From Bacteroidia bacterium (lineage in GTDB: Bacteria; Bacteroidota; Bacteroidia; AKYH767-A; OLB10): 8,920 nt of DNA. Made by a program: the position numbers and the translations under genes. The stretch covers positions 1 through 8,920 of the forward strand of contig JANWID010000034.1 of the NCBI GenBank assembly GCA_025450095.1. The letters run 5' to 3'. A model generated the notes under the pieces. That model ran no database searches. It had not been told where the DNA came from and saw only the letters and a list, made by a program, of their open reading frames with translations. Shown in pieces: positions 1-6,932 of the stretch (its first letter is position 1; every line of letters starts with the position of its first letter).

Positions 1-975
1 CATCATGAAAAGCTGGAAAATGATCTGGCAAAATTCGAAAGTAAACAGGCAGCAGTATTATTGAATTATGGTTACCAGGGAATGGTTAGCGCTATTGATT
101 GCCTGGTCGACCGTCATGATGTTATTGTTTACGATTCCGAATCGCATGCCTGTATAATTGATGGTGTTCGTTTGCATATGGGAAAACGTTTTGTTTACCC
201 TCATAATGATATTGCGAACCTGGAGAAACAGTTGGCCCGTGCAACCAAACTGACGAATGAAACTGGTGGTGCTATTCTGGTACTAACTGAAGGTGTTTTC
301 GGAATGTCGGGCGACCAGGGAAAACTAAAAGAAATTGTTGAACTGAAAAAGAAATATACTTTCCGTCTTTTCGTAGATGATGCTCACGGTTTCGGCACAA
401 TGGGTAAAACCGGCGCCGGTACCGGAGAAGCACAAGGTGTTCAGGAAGGTATAGATATTTATTTCGGAACTTTTGCTAAATCCATGGCACTCATTGGCGG
501 GTTTATAGCCAGTGATGATCAGGTGATCGATTATTTAAGACACAATATGCGGTCACAGATTTTTGCCAAATCACTTCCTTCCCCCCTTGTATTGGGAGCT
601 CAAAAACGACTGGATCTGCTGAAAAGTAAACCTGAGTTGAAGGATAATCTTTGGAAAATTGTTACTGCATTACAGGACGGGTTAAAAAAAGCAGGCTTTG
701 ATATCGGTAAAACAGAATCACCGGTTACTCCGGTTTATCTGAACGGTACTATTCCCGAAGCCACCAATTTAATTATCGATTTAAGGGAAAATTATGACAT
801 CTTCTGCTCCATGGTTGTATATCCGGTGGTGCCAAAAGGTATCATAATTCTACGATTGATACCTACAGCCATTCATACTATGGAAGATGTCCGATATACT
901 ATCGAGTCCTTCGGCAAAATCCAGGTAAACCTGAAGGCTGGCAAGTACAAAACGGACAAAATAGTTCCCGTTTGA
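1..975 (+). CDS. PLP-dependent alpha-oxoamine synthase (serine palmitoyltransferase / cysteate acyltransferase / KBL family), 5'-truncated by window edge
   Basis: The frame is open from base 1, so the N-terminus (about 70 residues by family length near 395) lies outside the window; 324 residues remain. Enzymes of this family condense an amino acid with an acyl-CoA, losing CO2, in the cytoplasm. Visible hallmarks, numbered from the window edge: His49 in ESHAC (stacks on PLP), the DDAH motif at 126-129 (Asp to the pyridine nitrogen, His to the cofactor), Lys160 in TFAKS (Schiff base), the following GGF, and Arg285 in ILRLIP (probable substrate carboxylate binding). The spacing from Asp126 to Lys160 is 34, as I recall for Sphingomonas serine palmitoyltransferase. 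The YPVVPKG segment near 275 also occurs in 2-amino-3-ketobutyrate CoA ligase. In Bacteroidota such proteins commonly make sphingolipid or sulfonolipid (capnine) bases, so the family is secure but the substrate is not. The downstream gap has no clear terminator. Confidence 0.9.
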   Translation, partial: HHEKLENDLAKFESKQAAVLLNYGYQGMVSAIDCLVDRHDVIVYDSESHACIIDGVRLHMGKRFVYPHNDIANLEKQLARATKLTNETGGAILVLTEGVFGMSGDQGKLKEIVELKKKYTFRLFVDDAHGFGTMGKTGAGTGEAQGVQEGIDIYFGTFAKSMALIGGFIASDDQVIDYLRHNMRSQIFAKSLPSPLVLGAQKRLDLLKSKPELKDNLWKIVTALQDGLKKAGFDIGKTESPVTPVYLNGTIPEATNLIIDLRENYDIFCSMVVYPVVPKGIIILRLIPTAIHTMEDVRYTIESFGKIQVNLKAGKYKTDKIVPV

Positions 976-1053
976 ACGATAAGATGATGGATGCAAAAAG
1001 TGACCGTAAGGGTGCGAAAGATTAATTAAAAACGGGATGTGCATGGTCATCTT
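967..1053 (+). other. Possible stem-loop or pseudoknot at the 3' end of the oxoamine synthase gene
   Basis: The arm 981-995 (AAGATGA, three bases, ATGCA) is complementary to 1040-1053 (TGCAT, two bases, TCATCTT), giving 12 pairs around a small internal loop. CCCGTTT at 967-973, overlapping the stop codon, can also pair with AAACGGG at 1030-1036 inside the loop, which would make a crossing (H-type) fold. No U-tract follows, so this is not an ordinary intrinsic terminator. Seven-base matches at this range are not rare by chance. The rest of the 182-nt gap (976-1157) holds no gene that I can support. Confidence 0.2.
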
Positions 1054-1129
1054 AAAGGAATTCGTGAAGGGGTTGAAATCGAATTCATTGTAACCTTTAG
1101 AAAAAAATTAAGTAAAAAGTGCATTAACC

Positions 1130-1145
1130 AATTAATTAATTAATT
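1130..1145. repeat. (AATT)x4 microsatellite-like tract upstream of the H1-like gene
   Basis: Four perfect AATT units lie 12 bases upstream of the ATG at 1158. The tract is self-complementary and lies in a strongly AT-rich leader. It may simply keep the start region unstructured, which favours initiation in Bacteroidota where Shine-Dalgarno sequences are weak. No clean TAnnTTTG box was found in front of it; the closest match, around 1092-1099, has two mismatches. Confidence 0.6.
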
Positions 1146-1157
1146 TAAAACAAAATC

Positions 1158-1442
1158 ATGATGAAAAAAAAGTCAGTAAGGAAATCTGCTTCTAGAAGGA
1201 AGTCAGTTTCTGCAAAAAAAGCCGCTCCTAAAAAGAAGGCTGCTAAAAAGAAAGCTGCTAAGAAAAAAGCTGCTCCTCGTAAGAAAGCTGCTGCTAAGAA
1301 AAAAGCTGCTCCTCGTAAGAAAGCTTCCAGGAAAAAAGCTTCTCGTAAGAGAGTTATGTCAGCTAAGAAAGCTGCTCCGAAGAAGAAAGCTGCTAAGAAA
1401 AAAGCTGCTCCTAAAAAGAAAGCTGCTAAGAAGAAGAGATAA
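1158..1442 (+). CDS. Histone H1-like lysine/alanine-rich DNA-binding protein
   Basis: A 94-residue protein with about 40 Lys, 9 Arg and 26 Ala and no acidic residue. It is built from units such as KKAAPKKK, KKAAKKK and RKKASRKK. It resembles the C-terminal tail of eukaryotic histone H1 and the bacterial H1-like proteins (chlamydial Hc1 and similar), which bind and compact DNA through charge. No folded domain, signal peptide or membrane segment is seen; it should be disordered and nucleoid-associated. ATG occurs twice in a row (1158 and 1161), so the start is uncertain by one codon. The leader is A/T-rich with no Shine-Dalgarno sequence. It appears monocistronic, because a strong terminator follows 22 nt after the stop codon. 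The repeat character at DNA level suggests that its length varies between strains. The function is inferred from composition only; low-complexity ORFs can be spurious, but the terminator, the isolated position and the family resemblance argue that it is real. Confidence 0.8.
   Translation: MMKKKSVRKSASRRKSVSAKKAAPKKKAAKKKAAKKKAAPRKKAAAKKKAAPRKKASRKKASRKRVMSAKKAAPKKKAAKKKAAPKKKAAKKKR
1257..1328 (+). repeat. Tandem 36-bp direct repeat inside the H1-like gene
   Basis: Two head-to-tail 36-bp units (1257-1292 and 1293-1328) share their first 33 bases exactly and differ only in the last codon (GCT versus TCC). Each encodes twelve residues of the A-KKK-AAPRKK type. Identical synonymous codons in both units indicate a recent duplication rather than amino-acid selection alone. 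Looser AAGAAA-GCTGCT units continue on both sides through most of the gene. Confidence 0.9.
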
Positions 1443-1464
1443 TTCTCTGATAATCCACATGCTG

Positions 1465-1500
1465 AAAGGCCTGCCGTGTCCGGCGGGCTTTTCGTGTTTT
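1465..1500 (+). terminator. Rho-independent terminator of the H1-like gene
   Basis: AAAG, a bulged G and CCTGCCG (1465-1476) pair with CGGCGGGCTTT (1481-1491) across a four-base TGTC loop. This makes an 11-bp stem with one G-U pair and one bulge. T-runs at 1489-1492 and 1497-1500 follow. The A-tract on the 5' side and T-tract on the 3' side make it plausible in both directions, but the only gene ending here is the H1-like one. Confidence 0.85.
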
Positions 1501-1563
1501 AGCCCAAATGCGATTCTAATAAGAGCCATCGCTCCTCCCCGACCAGTTTCCAGCCGTTTTTTG

Positions 1564-1571
1564 TAATTTCG
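1564..1571 (+). promoter_or_regulatory. Candidate -7 promoter box for recQ
   Basis: TAATTTCG matches the Bacteroidota TAnnTTTG box with one mismatch. It lies 37 nt before the recQ ATG and downstream of the H1-like terminator, which is where a promoter would be expected. No convincing -33 TTG is seen at the usual spacing, so this is weak evidence. Confidence 0.25.
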
Positions 1572-1608
1572 GCATTTCCGGCCTTCTTTTTCAACCAGGC
1601 TCTGTTTT

Positions 1609-3528
1609 ATGAATCCTGAATCACCCGAATCCATTCTCAAGAAATACTGGGGTTTTGATCATTTCAGACCCTTACAGGCTGATATTGTGCAATCGGTACT
1701 GAATGGATCGGATACCCTCGCTTTATTGCCCACAGGAGGCGGAAAATCGGTATGTTTCCAGGTGCCTTCAATCCTGGCCCAGGGTGTTTGTATTGTCATT
1801 TCCCCACTGATTGCTTTAATGAAGGACCAGGTCGGCAACCTGCGGCAAAAAGGAATAAAAGCTAACGCGATCTATTCAGGAATGAGTGCAACTGAAGTTG
1901 ATATCACCCTGGATAATTGCATTTACGGAGGAGTAAAATTCCTATACCTTTCTCCGGAACGACTGCTTTCAGAAATAGTGCAGGAACGCATCGGCAAAAT
2001 GAATGTTTGCCTTTTCGCAGTTGATGAAGCTCATTGCATATCACAGTGGGGCTACGATTTCAGACCACCTTATCTGCGTATTGCCGAAATCCGAGAGTTG
2101 CATCCATCAGTCCCGGTACTTGCGCTCACCGCTTCAGCAACACCGGAGGTTCAAAAGGATATCATGAAGCAGCTCCATTTCCGAAAGGTGACTGTCTTTC
2201 AAAAATCTTTTGAAAGAACTAATCTTTCCTACCTGGTTTATCACGAAGAAGACAAACTCCGGCGTATGAAAGAAATACTGGGTTCTGTTAAAGGTTCGGC
2301 AATTGTTTATGTACGGAACAGGAAACGTACCCGGGAATATGCTGAATTTCTCACCAGGGAAGGCATATCGGCAGATTTTTACCACGCAGGATTAGCTATT
2401 CAGCTTCGGGATCAAAAACAGGAAGAATGGAAAAATAACAAATCAAAAGTTATGGTTTGCACCAATGCATTTGGAATGGGAATCGATAAACCGGATGTGA
2501 GGGTGGTTCTGCATCTTGATCTTCCCGACAGCCTCGAAGCATATTACCAGGAAGCAGGACGTGCAGGCAGGGACGAAAAAGATGCCTATGCAGTAATTTT
2601 ATATCAACAGAAAGATATAGCTGAAATAAAATCCCGACAGGAAAGTTCATTCCCTTCCATGAAGGAAATTCGTTCAGTTTACCAGGCGCTTGCAAATTAC
2701 CTGCAGGTACCTGTTGAATCCGGGATGGGTGTTAGTTATGATTTCGAAATGGCCCGTTTCATTTCACAATATGATCTGAATCCTATAGTAGCTACTAACT
2801 GTTTGAAGCATCTCCAAACAGAAGGGTTGATCAGCATAACAGACGCCGTGCTGATTCCTTCACGAATTCATATACGGGTAAATAACCTGGAGCTATATAA
2901 TTTCCAGGTTTCACATTCCGGATATGATGCATTGATCAAAATGATCCTTCGTTCGACAGAAGGCGTTTTTGATGATTTTGCGAGGATCAGCGAGCCTGAG
3001 CTTGCCGACAGGTTACAAGTTTCATATGCAGAAATTGTGAAAAAACTGAATTACCTGGTACGGTCCGGAATCATTTATTATGAAAAACGAAAAGATGCTC
3101 CGCAACTGGTTTTCTTAACGCCACGTGAAGATTCATCAAACCTGAATTTTGATCAGAAAAAATATCTGCAACGGAAAAACCGATATATCAGCCAGACAAA
3201 TGCGGTAATAAGCTACATAACTTCCCGGTATAATTGCAGGAGCATGCAGTTACTGGAGTATTTTGGTGAACAGGCAAACACACGGTGCGGGGTCTGTGAT
3301 TATTGTCGAAGTCTGAACAAGCTTCAGTTTAATGAAATGGAAATTGAATATTTCAGGAATAAAGTCTTTTCTCTGCTTGAAAGTACATCAATGGACGTCG
3401 ATGAGCTGGTTATAAACAGCGGAATCAAAAACCGCCAACAGGTTCTGGAAGTTCTTGAATGGATGGTTGACCAGGATTTGTTAAAATATAACGGTAAGGG
3501 TCAACTGGAATTACCTCAGAAGAAGTAA
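1609..3528 (+). CDS. recQ: ATP-dependent 3'-5' DNA helicase RecQ, HRDC-less form
   Basis: A 639-residue superfamily 2 helicase that unwinds recombination and replication intermediates. Motifs in order: FRPLQ (motif 0, near 19-23), Walker A LPTGGGKS with Lys46, DEAH box 139-142 followed by CISQWG, SAT motif near 177, the CTNAFGMGIDKPDV block near 285-300, and the arginine-finger motif EAGRAGRD at 315-322. Zinc-binding cysteines are Cys543, 560, 563 and 566, with the same 17-3-3 spacing as E. coli RecQ (380, 397, 400, 403). About 220 residues separate motif VI from the zinc cluster, against roughly 50 in E. coli, and only 73 residues follow it. That leaves no room for both a normal RQC winged helix and an HRDC domain. 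I recall this arrangement from other Bacteroidota RecQ proteins. Aromatic-loop variant: QWGYDFRPP rather than the usual QWGHDFRPD. The ATG has no Shine-Dalgarno sequence. The next gene starts 5 nt after the stop, so co-transcription is likely. Confidence 0.95.
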   Translation: MNPESPESILKKYWGFDHFRPLQADIVQSVLNGSDTLALLPTGGGKSVCFQVPSILAQGVCIVISPLIALMKDQVGNLRQKGIKANAIYSGMSATEVDITLDNCIYGGVKFLYLSPERLLSEIVQERIGKMNVCLFAVDEAHCISQWGYDFRPPYLRIAEIRELHPSVPVLALTASATPEVQKDIMKQLHFRKVTVFQKSFERTNLSYLVYHEEDKLRRMKEILGSVKGSAIVYVRNRKRTREYAEFLTREGISADFYHAGLAIQLRDQKQEEWKNNKSKVMVCTNAFGMGIDKPDVRVVLHLDLPDSLEAYYQEAGRAGRDEKDAYAVILYQQKDIAEIKSRQESSFPSMKEIRSVYQALANYLQVPVESGMGVSYDFEMARFISQYDLNPIVATNCLKHLQTEGLISITDAVLIPSRIHIRVNNLELYNFQVSHSGYDALIKMILRSTEGVFDDFARISEPELADRLQVSYAEIVKKLNYLVRSGIIYYEKRKDAPQLVFLTPREDSSNLNFDQKKYLQRKNRYISQTNAVISYITSRYNCRSMQLLEYFGEQANTRCGVCDYCRSLNKLQFNEMEIEYFRNKVFSLLESTSMDVDELVINSGIKNRQQVLEVLEWMVDQDLLKYNGKGQLELPQKK

Positions 3529-3533
3529 GGAAA

Positions 3534-4124
3534 ATGACAAAGCTGATAGAGGATTTTTATCTCAATCCTGACGTAATATCTGTAGCGAGACAGTTGTTGG
3601 GCAAAGTACTTTTTACCGGATTCAATGGAAAAATTACAGCGGGTATTATTACGGAAACGGAAGCCTATAACGGAATTCCGGATCGGGCTTCGCATGCATA
3701 TGGTGGAAGAAGAACAAACCGTACTGAAATCATGTACAGGCAGGGTGGTACTTCGTATGTTTACTTGTGTTATGGAATTCATTCACTTTTCAATGTAGTT
3801 ACCAATAAAGAGGGAATTCCTCATGCTGTATTAATACGATCTATATACCCTTTTTCAGGTGAAAAAATCATATTAAAAAGACGAAATGCACTAAAGATTA
3901 CTCCGGATTTATTCAGAGGTCCTGGAAAAGTGGCAAGCGCACTTGGAATTCATTATTCGCAATCGGGGGTTAGTTTGTTGGGAAATAAAATCTGGATTGA
4001 AGACCGGGGAATAAAATTCAAGGATACCGATATTGCCATAACGCCACGGATAGGTGTCGGCTATGCAGGAAAGGATGCCCTCCTGCCCTACCGTTTCTAC
4101 TACGGATCCATCCCGCTTTTCTGA
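3534..4124 (+). CDS. mpg: DNA-3-methyladenine glycosylase, AAG/MPG family
   Basis: A 196-residue monofunctional base-excision glycosylase that removes alkylated purines (3-methyladenine, 7-methylguanine) and possibly hypoxanthine and ethenoadenine. The length is normal for bacterial members. The signature ETEAY is at 41-45. Glu43 corresponds to the catalytic Glu125 of human AAG, Tyr45 to Tyr127 and His54 to His136, with identical spacing. Other family segments are the RGGRTNR-like loop after His54, the YVYLCYG strand, a RGPGK segment (compare SGPSK in human AAG), and a C-terminal RIGVGYAGKDA-LPYRFY block equivalent to RVGVGHAGEWA-PLRFY. It begins 5 nt after recQ. An AGGA sequence overlapping the recQ stop is only 2 nt from the ATG, suggesting translational coupling. 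The pairing with recQ suggests a small DNA-repair operon. Confidence 0.95.
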   Translation: MTKLIEDFYLNPDVISVARQLLGKVLFTGFNGKITAGIITETEAYNGIPDRASHAYGGRRTNRTEIMYRQGGTSYVYLCYGIHSLFNVVTNKEGIPHAVLIRSIYPFSGEKIILKRRNALKITPDLFRGPGKVASALGIHYSQSGVSLLGNKIWIEDRGIKFKDTDIAITPRIGVGYAGKDALLPYRFYYGSIPLF

Positions 4125-4136
4125 TTATATTGTTAA

Positions 4137-4151
4137 TTTCCCTGAGGGAAA
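4137..4151. promoter_or_regulatory. Short perfect palindrome between mpg and cdaA
   Basis: TTTCCC, TGA, GGGAAA forms a perfect 6-bp inverted repeat in the 77-nt gap. It could be an operator half-site pair or a small hairpin at the 3' end of the mpg transcript; no T-run follows. Further on, TATTTTTA at 4190-4197 is a one-mismatch -7 box next to the cdaA ATG and would imply an almost leaderless cdaA mRNA. AAGGAG at 4176-4181 is about 20 nt from the ATG, too far for a standard ribosome binding site, and an in-frame TAA at 4175-4177 rules out an upstream start. All of these readings are weak. Confidence 0.25.
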
Positions 4152-4201
4152 GTGCATACATTCCCTGGTTCACATAAGGAGATACTTCCTATTTTTACGA
4201 A

Positions 4202-4996
4202 ATGGAAATATTCCACATCGGATTCCTGAGTGTAAGGTTGCTTGATATCATCGATATCCTGTTGGTAGCTTTTCTGCTTTTTAAGCTTTATGAATTGCTG
4301 AAAGGCGGAGTTGCGATGAATATTTTCATTGGCCTTGTATCCATTTACCTGCTTTGGTGGCTCTGCGTAAAGGTTTTGGAAATGCAGCTCCTGGGTGCGC
4401 TTTTGGGACAATTCATAGGTGTGGGAGTGATCGCTTTAATTATCGTTTTTCAACAGGAAGTCAGAAGGTTCTTGATTTTGCTGGGAACGAACAGCTTTCT
4501 GGCAAGAAACAATTTTGCACGAAATATCTTCAAATGGAATTTCCAGTTTCAGAGACCTGAAACTACTGATATCACTCCAATAGTGAAGGCTTGTTCCAAT
4601 ATGGCGAAAATTAAAACCGGAGCTATCATAGTAATTGCCCGCAATACCGATTTAAAGTTTTATGCCACAACTGGTGATATTATGGATGCCGAAGTATCGA
4701 AGCGGCTAATCGAAAGTATTTTTTTCAAGAACAGTCCGATGCACGATGGTGCTATTATAATTGTAAACAACAAAATTAAGGCAGCGAGGTGTGTGCTCCC
4801 GGTCACAGAAAATACCGAATTACCCGCCCATTATGGAATGCGTCATCGCGCAGCCCTGGGAATTACTGAACAGAGTGATGCCATTGCTATTATAGTTTCG
4901 GAAGAAACGGGAACAATTTCACTTGCGCGCGACGGTGAATTGAAGGCAAATTTATCTGCTGATGAGCTCGAGCGTTTGCTTGCAAGAGAGCTTTAA
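4202..4996 (+). CDS. cdaA: Membrane-bound diadenylate cyclase, CdaA (DacA/YbbP) type
   Basis: A 264-residue enzyme that makes the second messenger c-di-AMP from two ATP. Three predicted transmembrane helices occupy about residues 13-30, 38-57 and 63-83, followed by QQEVRR and a linker typical of CdaA. The DAC (DisA_N) catalytic domain then fills the rest. Its two diagnostic motifs are present and intact: Asp182-Gly183-Ala184 (in MHDGA, metal and ATP) and Arg214-His215-Arg216 (in MRHRAALG). They are 32 residues apart, as in Listeria CdaA. c-di-AMP typically controls potassium and osmolyte transport and cell-wall homeostasis. In Firmicutes the gene sits with cdaR and glmM, and in many Bacteroidota I recall folP next to it; neither partner is present here. 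Instead it follows recQ-mpg on the same strand after a 77-nt gap, so it may be co-transcribed or have its own promoter. It converges on the next gene with a 1-nt gap. Confidence 0.95.
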   Translation: MEIFHIGFLSVRLLDIIDILLVAFLLFKLYELLKGGVAMNIFIGLVSIYLLWWLCVKVLEMQLLGALLGQFIGVGVIALIIVFQQEVRRFLILLGTNSFLARNNFARNIFKWNFQFQRPETTDITPIVKACSNMAKIKTGAIIVIARNTDLKFYATTGDIMDAEVSKRLIESIFFKNSPMHDGAIIIVNNKIKAARCVLPVTENTELPAHYGMRHRAALGITEQSDAIAIIVSEETGTISLARDGELKANLSADELERLLAREL

Positions 4997-4997
4997 T

Positions 4998-6920
4998 TTA
5001 TTTAGCAGGCCTGAGGGAAGGATCCAGTTTATAAGCTTTTTCGAGATAAATTCCGGCATTGGTTTCATCCCCTTTAAAACGGTAGGTTAACCCGATGAAA
5101 TAGTAGGCCTGTGCATAATTCGGATCCCATTTTACTGCAAGGAACAGGCTGTTTAAAGCATTATCATATTGCTTCAGCATTCCATATGCACTTCCTGCGT
5201 TGGCATGAGCTTCTGCGTATCGCGGATCCAGTTCAGCAGCTTTAAGAAAAGAACGAAGCGCTTCTTCATATCGTTGCTGGGTAAAGTAAATAGTGCCGAT
5301 ATTATTATGAATAGTCGGATAACCCGGATTCAGTAAAAGCGCTTTCTGATAACATATCATGGCACTATCGGGCATATTCAGTTTGAAATAAGCAACACCC
5401 ATTTGAGTAAATGCATCAGCGAAACCTGGATAAATAGCTACCGATTTTTGCAATTCAGATATACCCCGGTAAAGTGTTTCTTTCTTCTCTGTTTCAGTTT
5501 TACCTTCCCATGCTTCAGGTTTTACGAGATAATTCCCCAGATAATAGTGGGTACGTGTGCTGTTTGGCGAAAGGTGAACATCATTCGAATATAGCGTATA
5601 GTTATCTTTCCAGACCGGGTTACGGGAAATGGTTTTAATTGAAAAAAGCAACACTAAAAATATAGTTGCTACAAATGCTTTCTTATTTTCAAAAACCACT
5701 TGGTTGAATGATTGGATATCCTGCTTCCGGATTTTTAAAAATAAATCTATCAGACCGGCTATAACTATACAGTATCCCCATGAGGGAGCATACAGGAAAC
5801 GTTCTCCCATAGAAGAACCAATCGTAATAAAAAGATTTGATGAAACAGATAATGTAACCAGGTAATATAAAATTGCAAATGAAAACAAGTTTTTTTCCCT
5901 GATTTTTAATACTGCAAATACCAGCATCCCGGTGTATGCGATAGCTGAAATTATAAACCATGGATCAGCTGGGCCGGTGAGTGGAATTTGATTATAAGAG
6001 TAATCGAAAACGAGTGGGTGCGGAAAAATCAGAATTTTCAGATAACATCCCAGTATGAGGATGGCAGTGCAGAATCGGGTAATATTATCTTTTGCTGCCA
6101 TTAGCAGGTTATCAGCCACTGAAACACTTTCAGGAACTGATTGGCCTAATACGGCACTACGGATCAACAAAAATGCAACGGCAACAGCAGCCAGGGGAAG
6201 TATCGATTTCAGAATATTTTTTAAAGATCTATCCGTAAAAAACCATCCGGCTAGAGGGAATACGGCAAGAAATGTTATCGATGATTCTTTACTCAGAAAT
6301 GCGATAAAATAACAAATGGATGCCCAAACTATTTCACCTGTCTTTTTTGACTTAAGGTAAGATATAAAAAGGTTCAGGGCCAAAACACAGAAAAGAAAAG
6401 CAAGTATTTCATCCCTGCTTTTAATATTTGCCACAACTTCGGTATGCACTGGATGAGCAATGAATAACAATGAAGCAATAAACGCCATCAGCATGTTGCC
6501 GGTCATGCGATTCAGGGTTAAAAAAATCACGCCTGCTGTTACGGCATAAAACAAAATATTCATCAGGTGTCCGGGAAATGCATTGCCTGGTGACATCCCC
6601 CACTCTGCTGCAAACATTGCTTTTACAACAGGCCTGTACAGGTTATCGCTGGTGAAATAATAACCATATCGGTAGCTGGTTTTGAAAATCTCCGGAATTG
6701 CTGAAAATCCTTGTTTGGTGAGCCTGTTTTCCAGAATTACAGAATAGTCATCCAATGCAAACTGGTGGCCCAGTGTATTTGCGTAGAGCGCAACTGCAAC
6801 CGCGGCAAGAATTATCAAAGGAAGCCAAAGCGGTTGATGGGATGGCAATTCCATGGAGGCCGTTTTTTGTTTCCCTGGAAGATTAAATTTTTCTTTACGT
6901 GTTAACTTTTTCTTTTCCAT
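4998..6920 (-). CDS. TMTC-like GT-C family glycosyltransferase with C-terminal TPR repeats
   Basis: A 640-residue multispanning membrane protein. A basic cytoplasmic tail (1-30) precedes the first transmembrane helix (about 31-50). The first external loop begins with Asp57-Asp58 in FALDDY, the acidic motif typical of GT-C mannosyltransferases. The NLYRPVV segment and HPVHTE (156-161) followed by IKSRDE match the conserved core of TMTC-type O-mannosyltransferases (DUF1736/PMT-like). MGERFLYAPSWG also matches a conserved TMTC segment. After about ten hydrophobic helices, four canonical 34-residue TPRs plus one degenerate one cover roughly 465-636, probably on the periplasmic side. Such enzymes transfer a sugar from a polyprenyl-phosphate donor to protein; donor and acceptor are not evident here. 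It starts 12 nt after the lipoprotein stop. The ATG at 6920 is preferred over the one at 6924, which reads another frame. No terminator is visible beyond it, because it abuts the end of cdaA. Confidence 0.85.
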   Translation of the reverse strand: MEKKKLTRKEKFNLPGKQKTASMELPSHQPLWLPLIILAAVAVALYANTLGHQFALDDYSVILENRLTKQGFSAIPEIFKTSYRYGYYFTSDNLYRPVVKAMFAAEWGMSPGNAFPGHLMNILFYAVTAGVIFLTLNRMTGNMLMAFIASLLFIAHPVHTEVVANIKSRDEILAFLFCVLALNLFISYLKSKKTGEIVWASICYFIAFLSKESSITFLAVFPLAGWFFTDRSLKNILKSILPLAAVAVAFLLIRSAVLGQSVPESVSVADNLLMAAKDNITRFCTAILILGCYLKILIFPHPLVFDYSYNQIPLTGPADPWFIISAIAYTGMLVFAVLKIREKNLFSFAILYYLVTLSVSSNLFITIGSSMGERFLYAPSWGYCIVIAGLIDLFLKIRKQDIQSFNQVVFENKKAFVATIFLVLLFSIKTISRNPVWKDNYTLYSNDVHLSPNSTRTHYYLGNYLVKPEAWEGKTETEKKETLYRGISELQKSVAIYPGFADAFTQMGVAYFKLNMPDSAMICYQKALLLNPGYPTIHNNIGTIYFTQQRYEEALRSFLKAAELDPRYAEAHANAGSAYGMLKQYDNALNSLFLAVKWDPNYAQAYYFIGLTYRFKGDETNAGIYLEKAYKLDPSLRPAK

Positions 6921-6932
6921 CCATGGAAAAAA

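Noticed and set aside
985..1098. Two tiny open frames of 13 and 18 codons in the gap after the oxoamine synthase
   Set aside because: They have no ribosome site and no recognisable sequence, and are short enough to occur by chance.
1158..1442. CRISPR-like or satellite array in the repetitive stretch
   Set aside because: The repeats are in frame with an intact coding sequence and have no unique spacers; they encode the lysine-alanine protein.
1359..1640. Minus-strand open frame across the H1-like gene and terminator
   Set aside because: Its Ser/Leu/Phe-rich C-terminal part is the antisense of the lysine-alanine repeats, it crosses a terminator, and the rest resembles no family.
4054..4245. 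63-residue plus-strand open frame bridging mpg and cdaA
   Set aside because: It overlaps two well-supported genes in another frame and has no domain signature.
4141..5019. CCTGAGGGAA repeated on both sides of cdaA (4141-4150 and 5010-5019)
   Set aside because: Tens of 10-base repeats are expected by chance in a window this size, and the second copy is coding sequence of the glycosyltransferase; it is not a target-site duplication.
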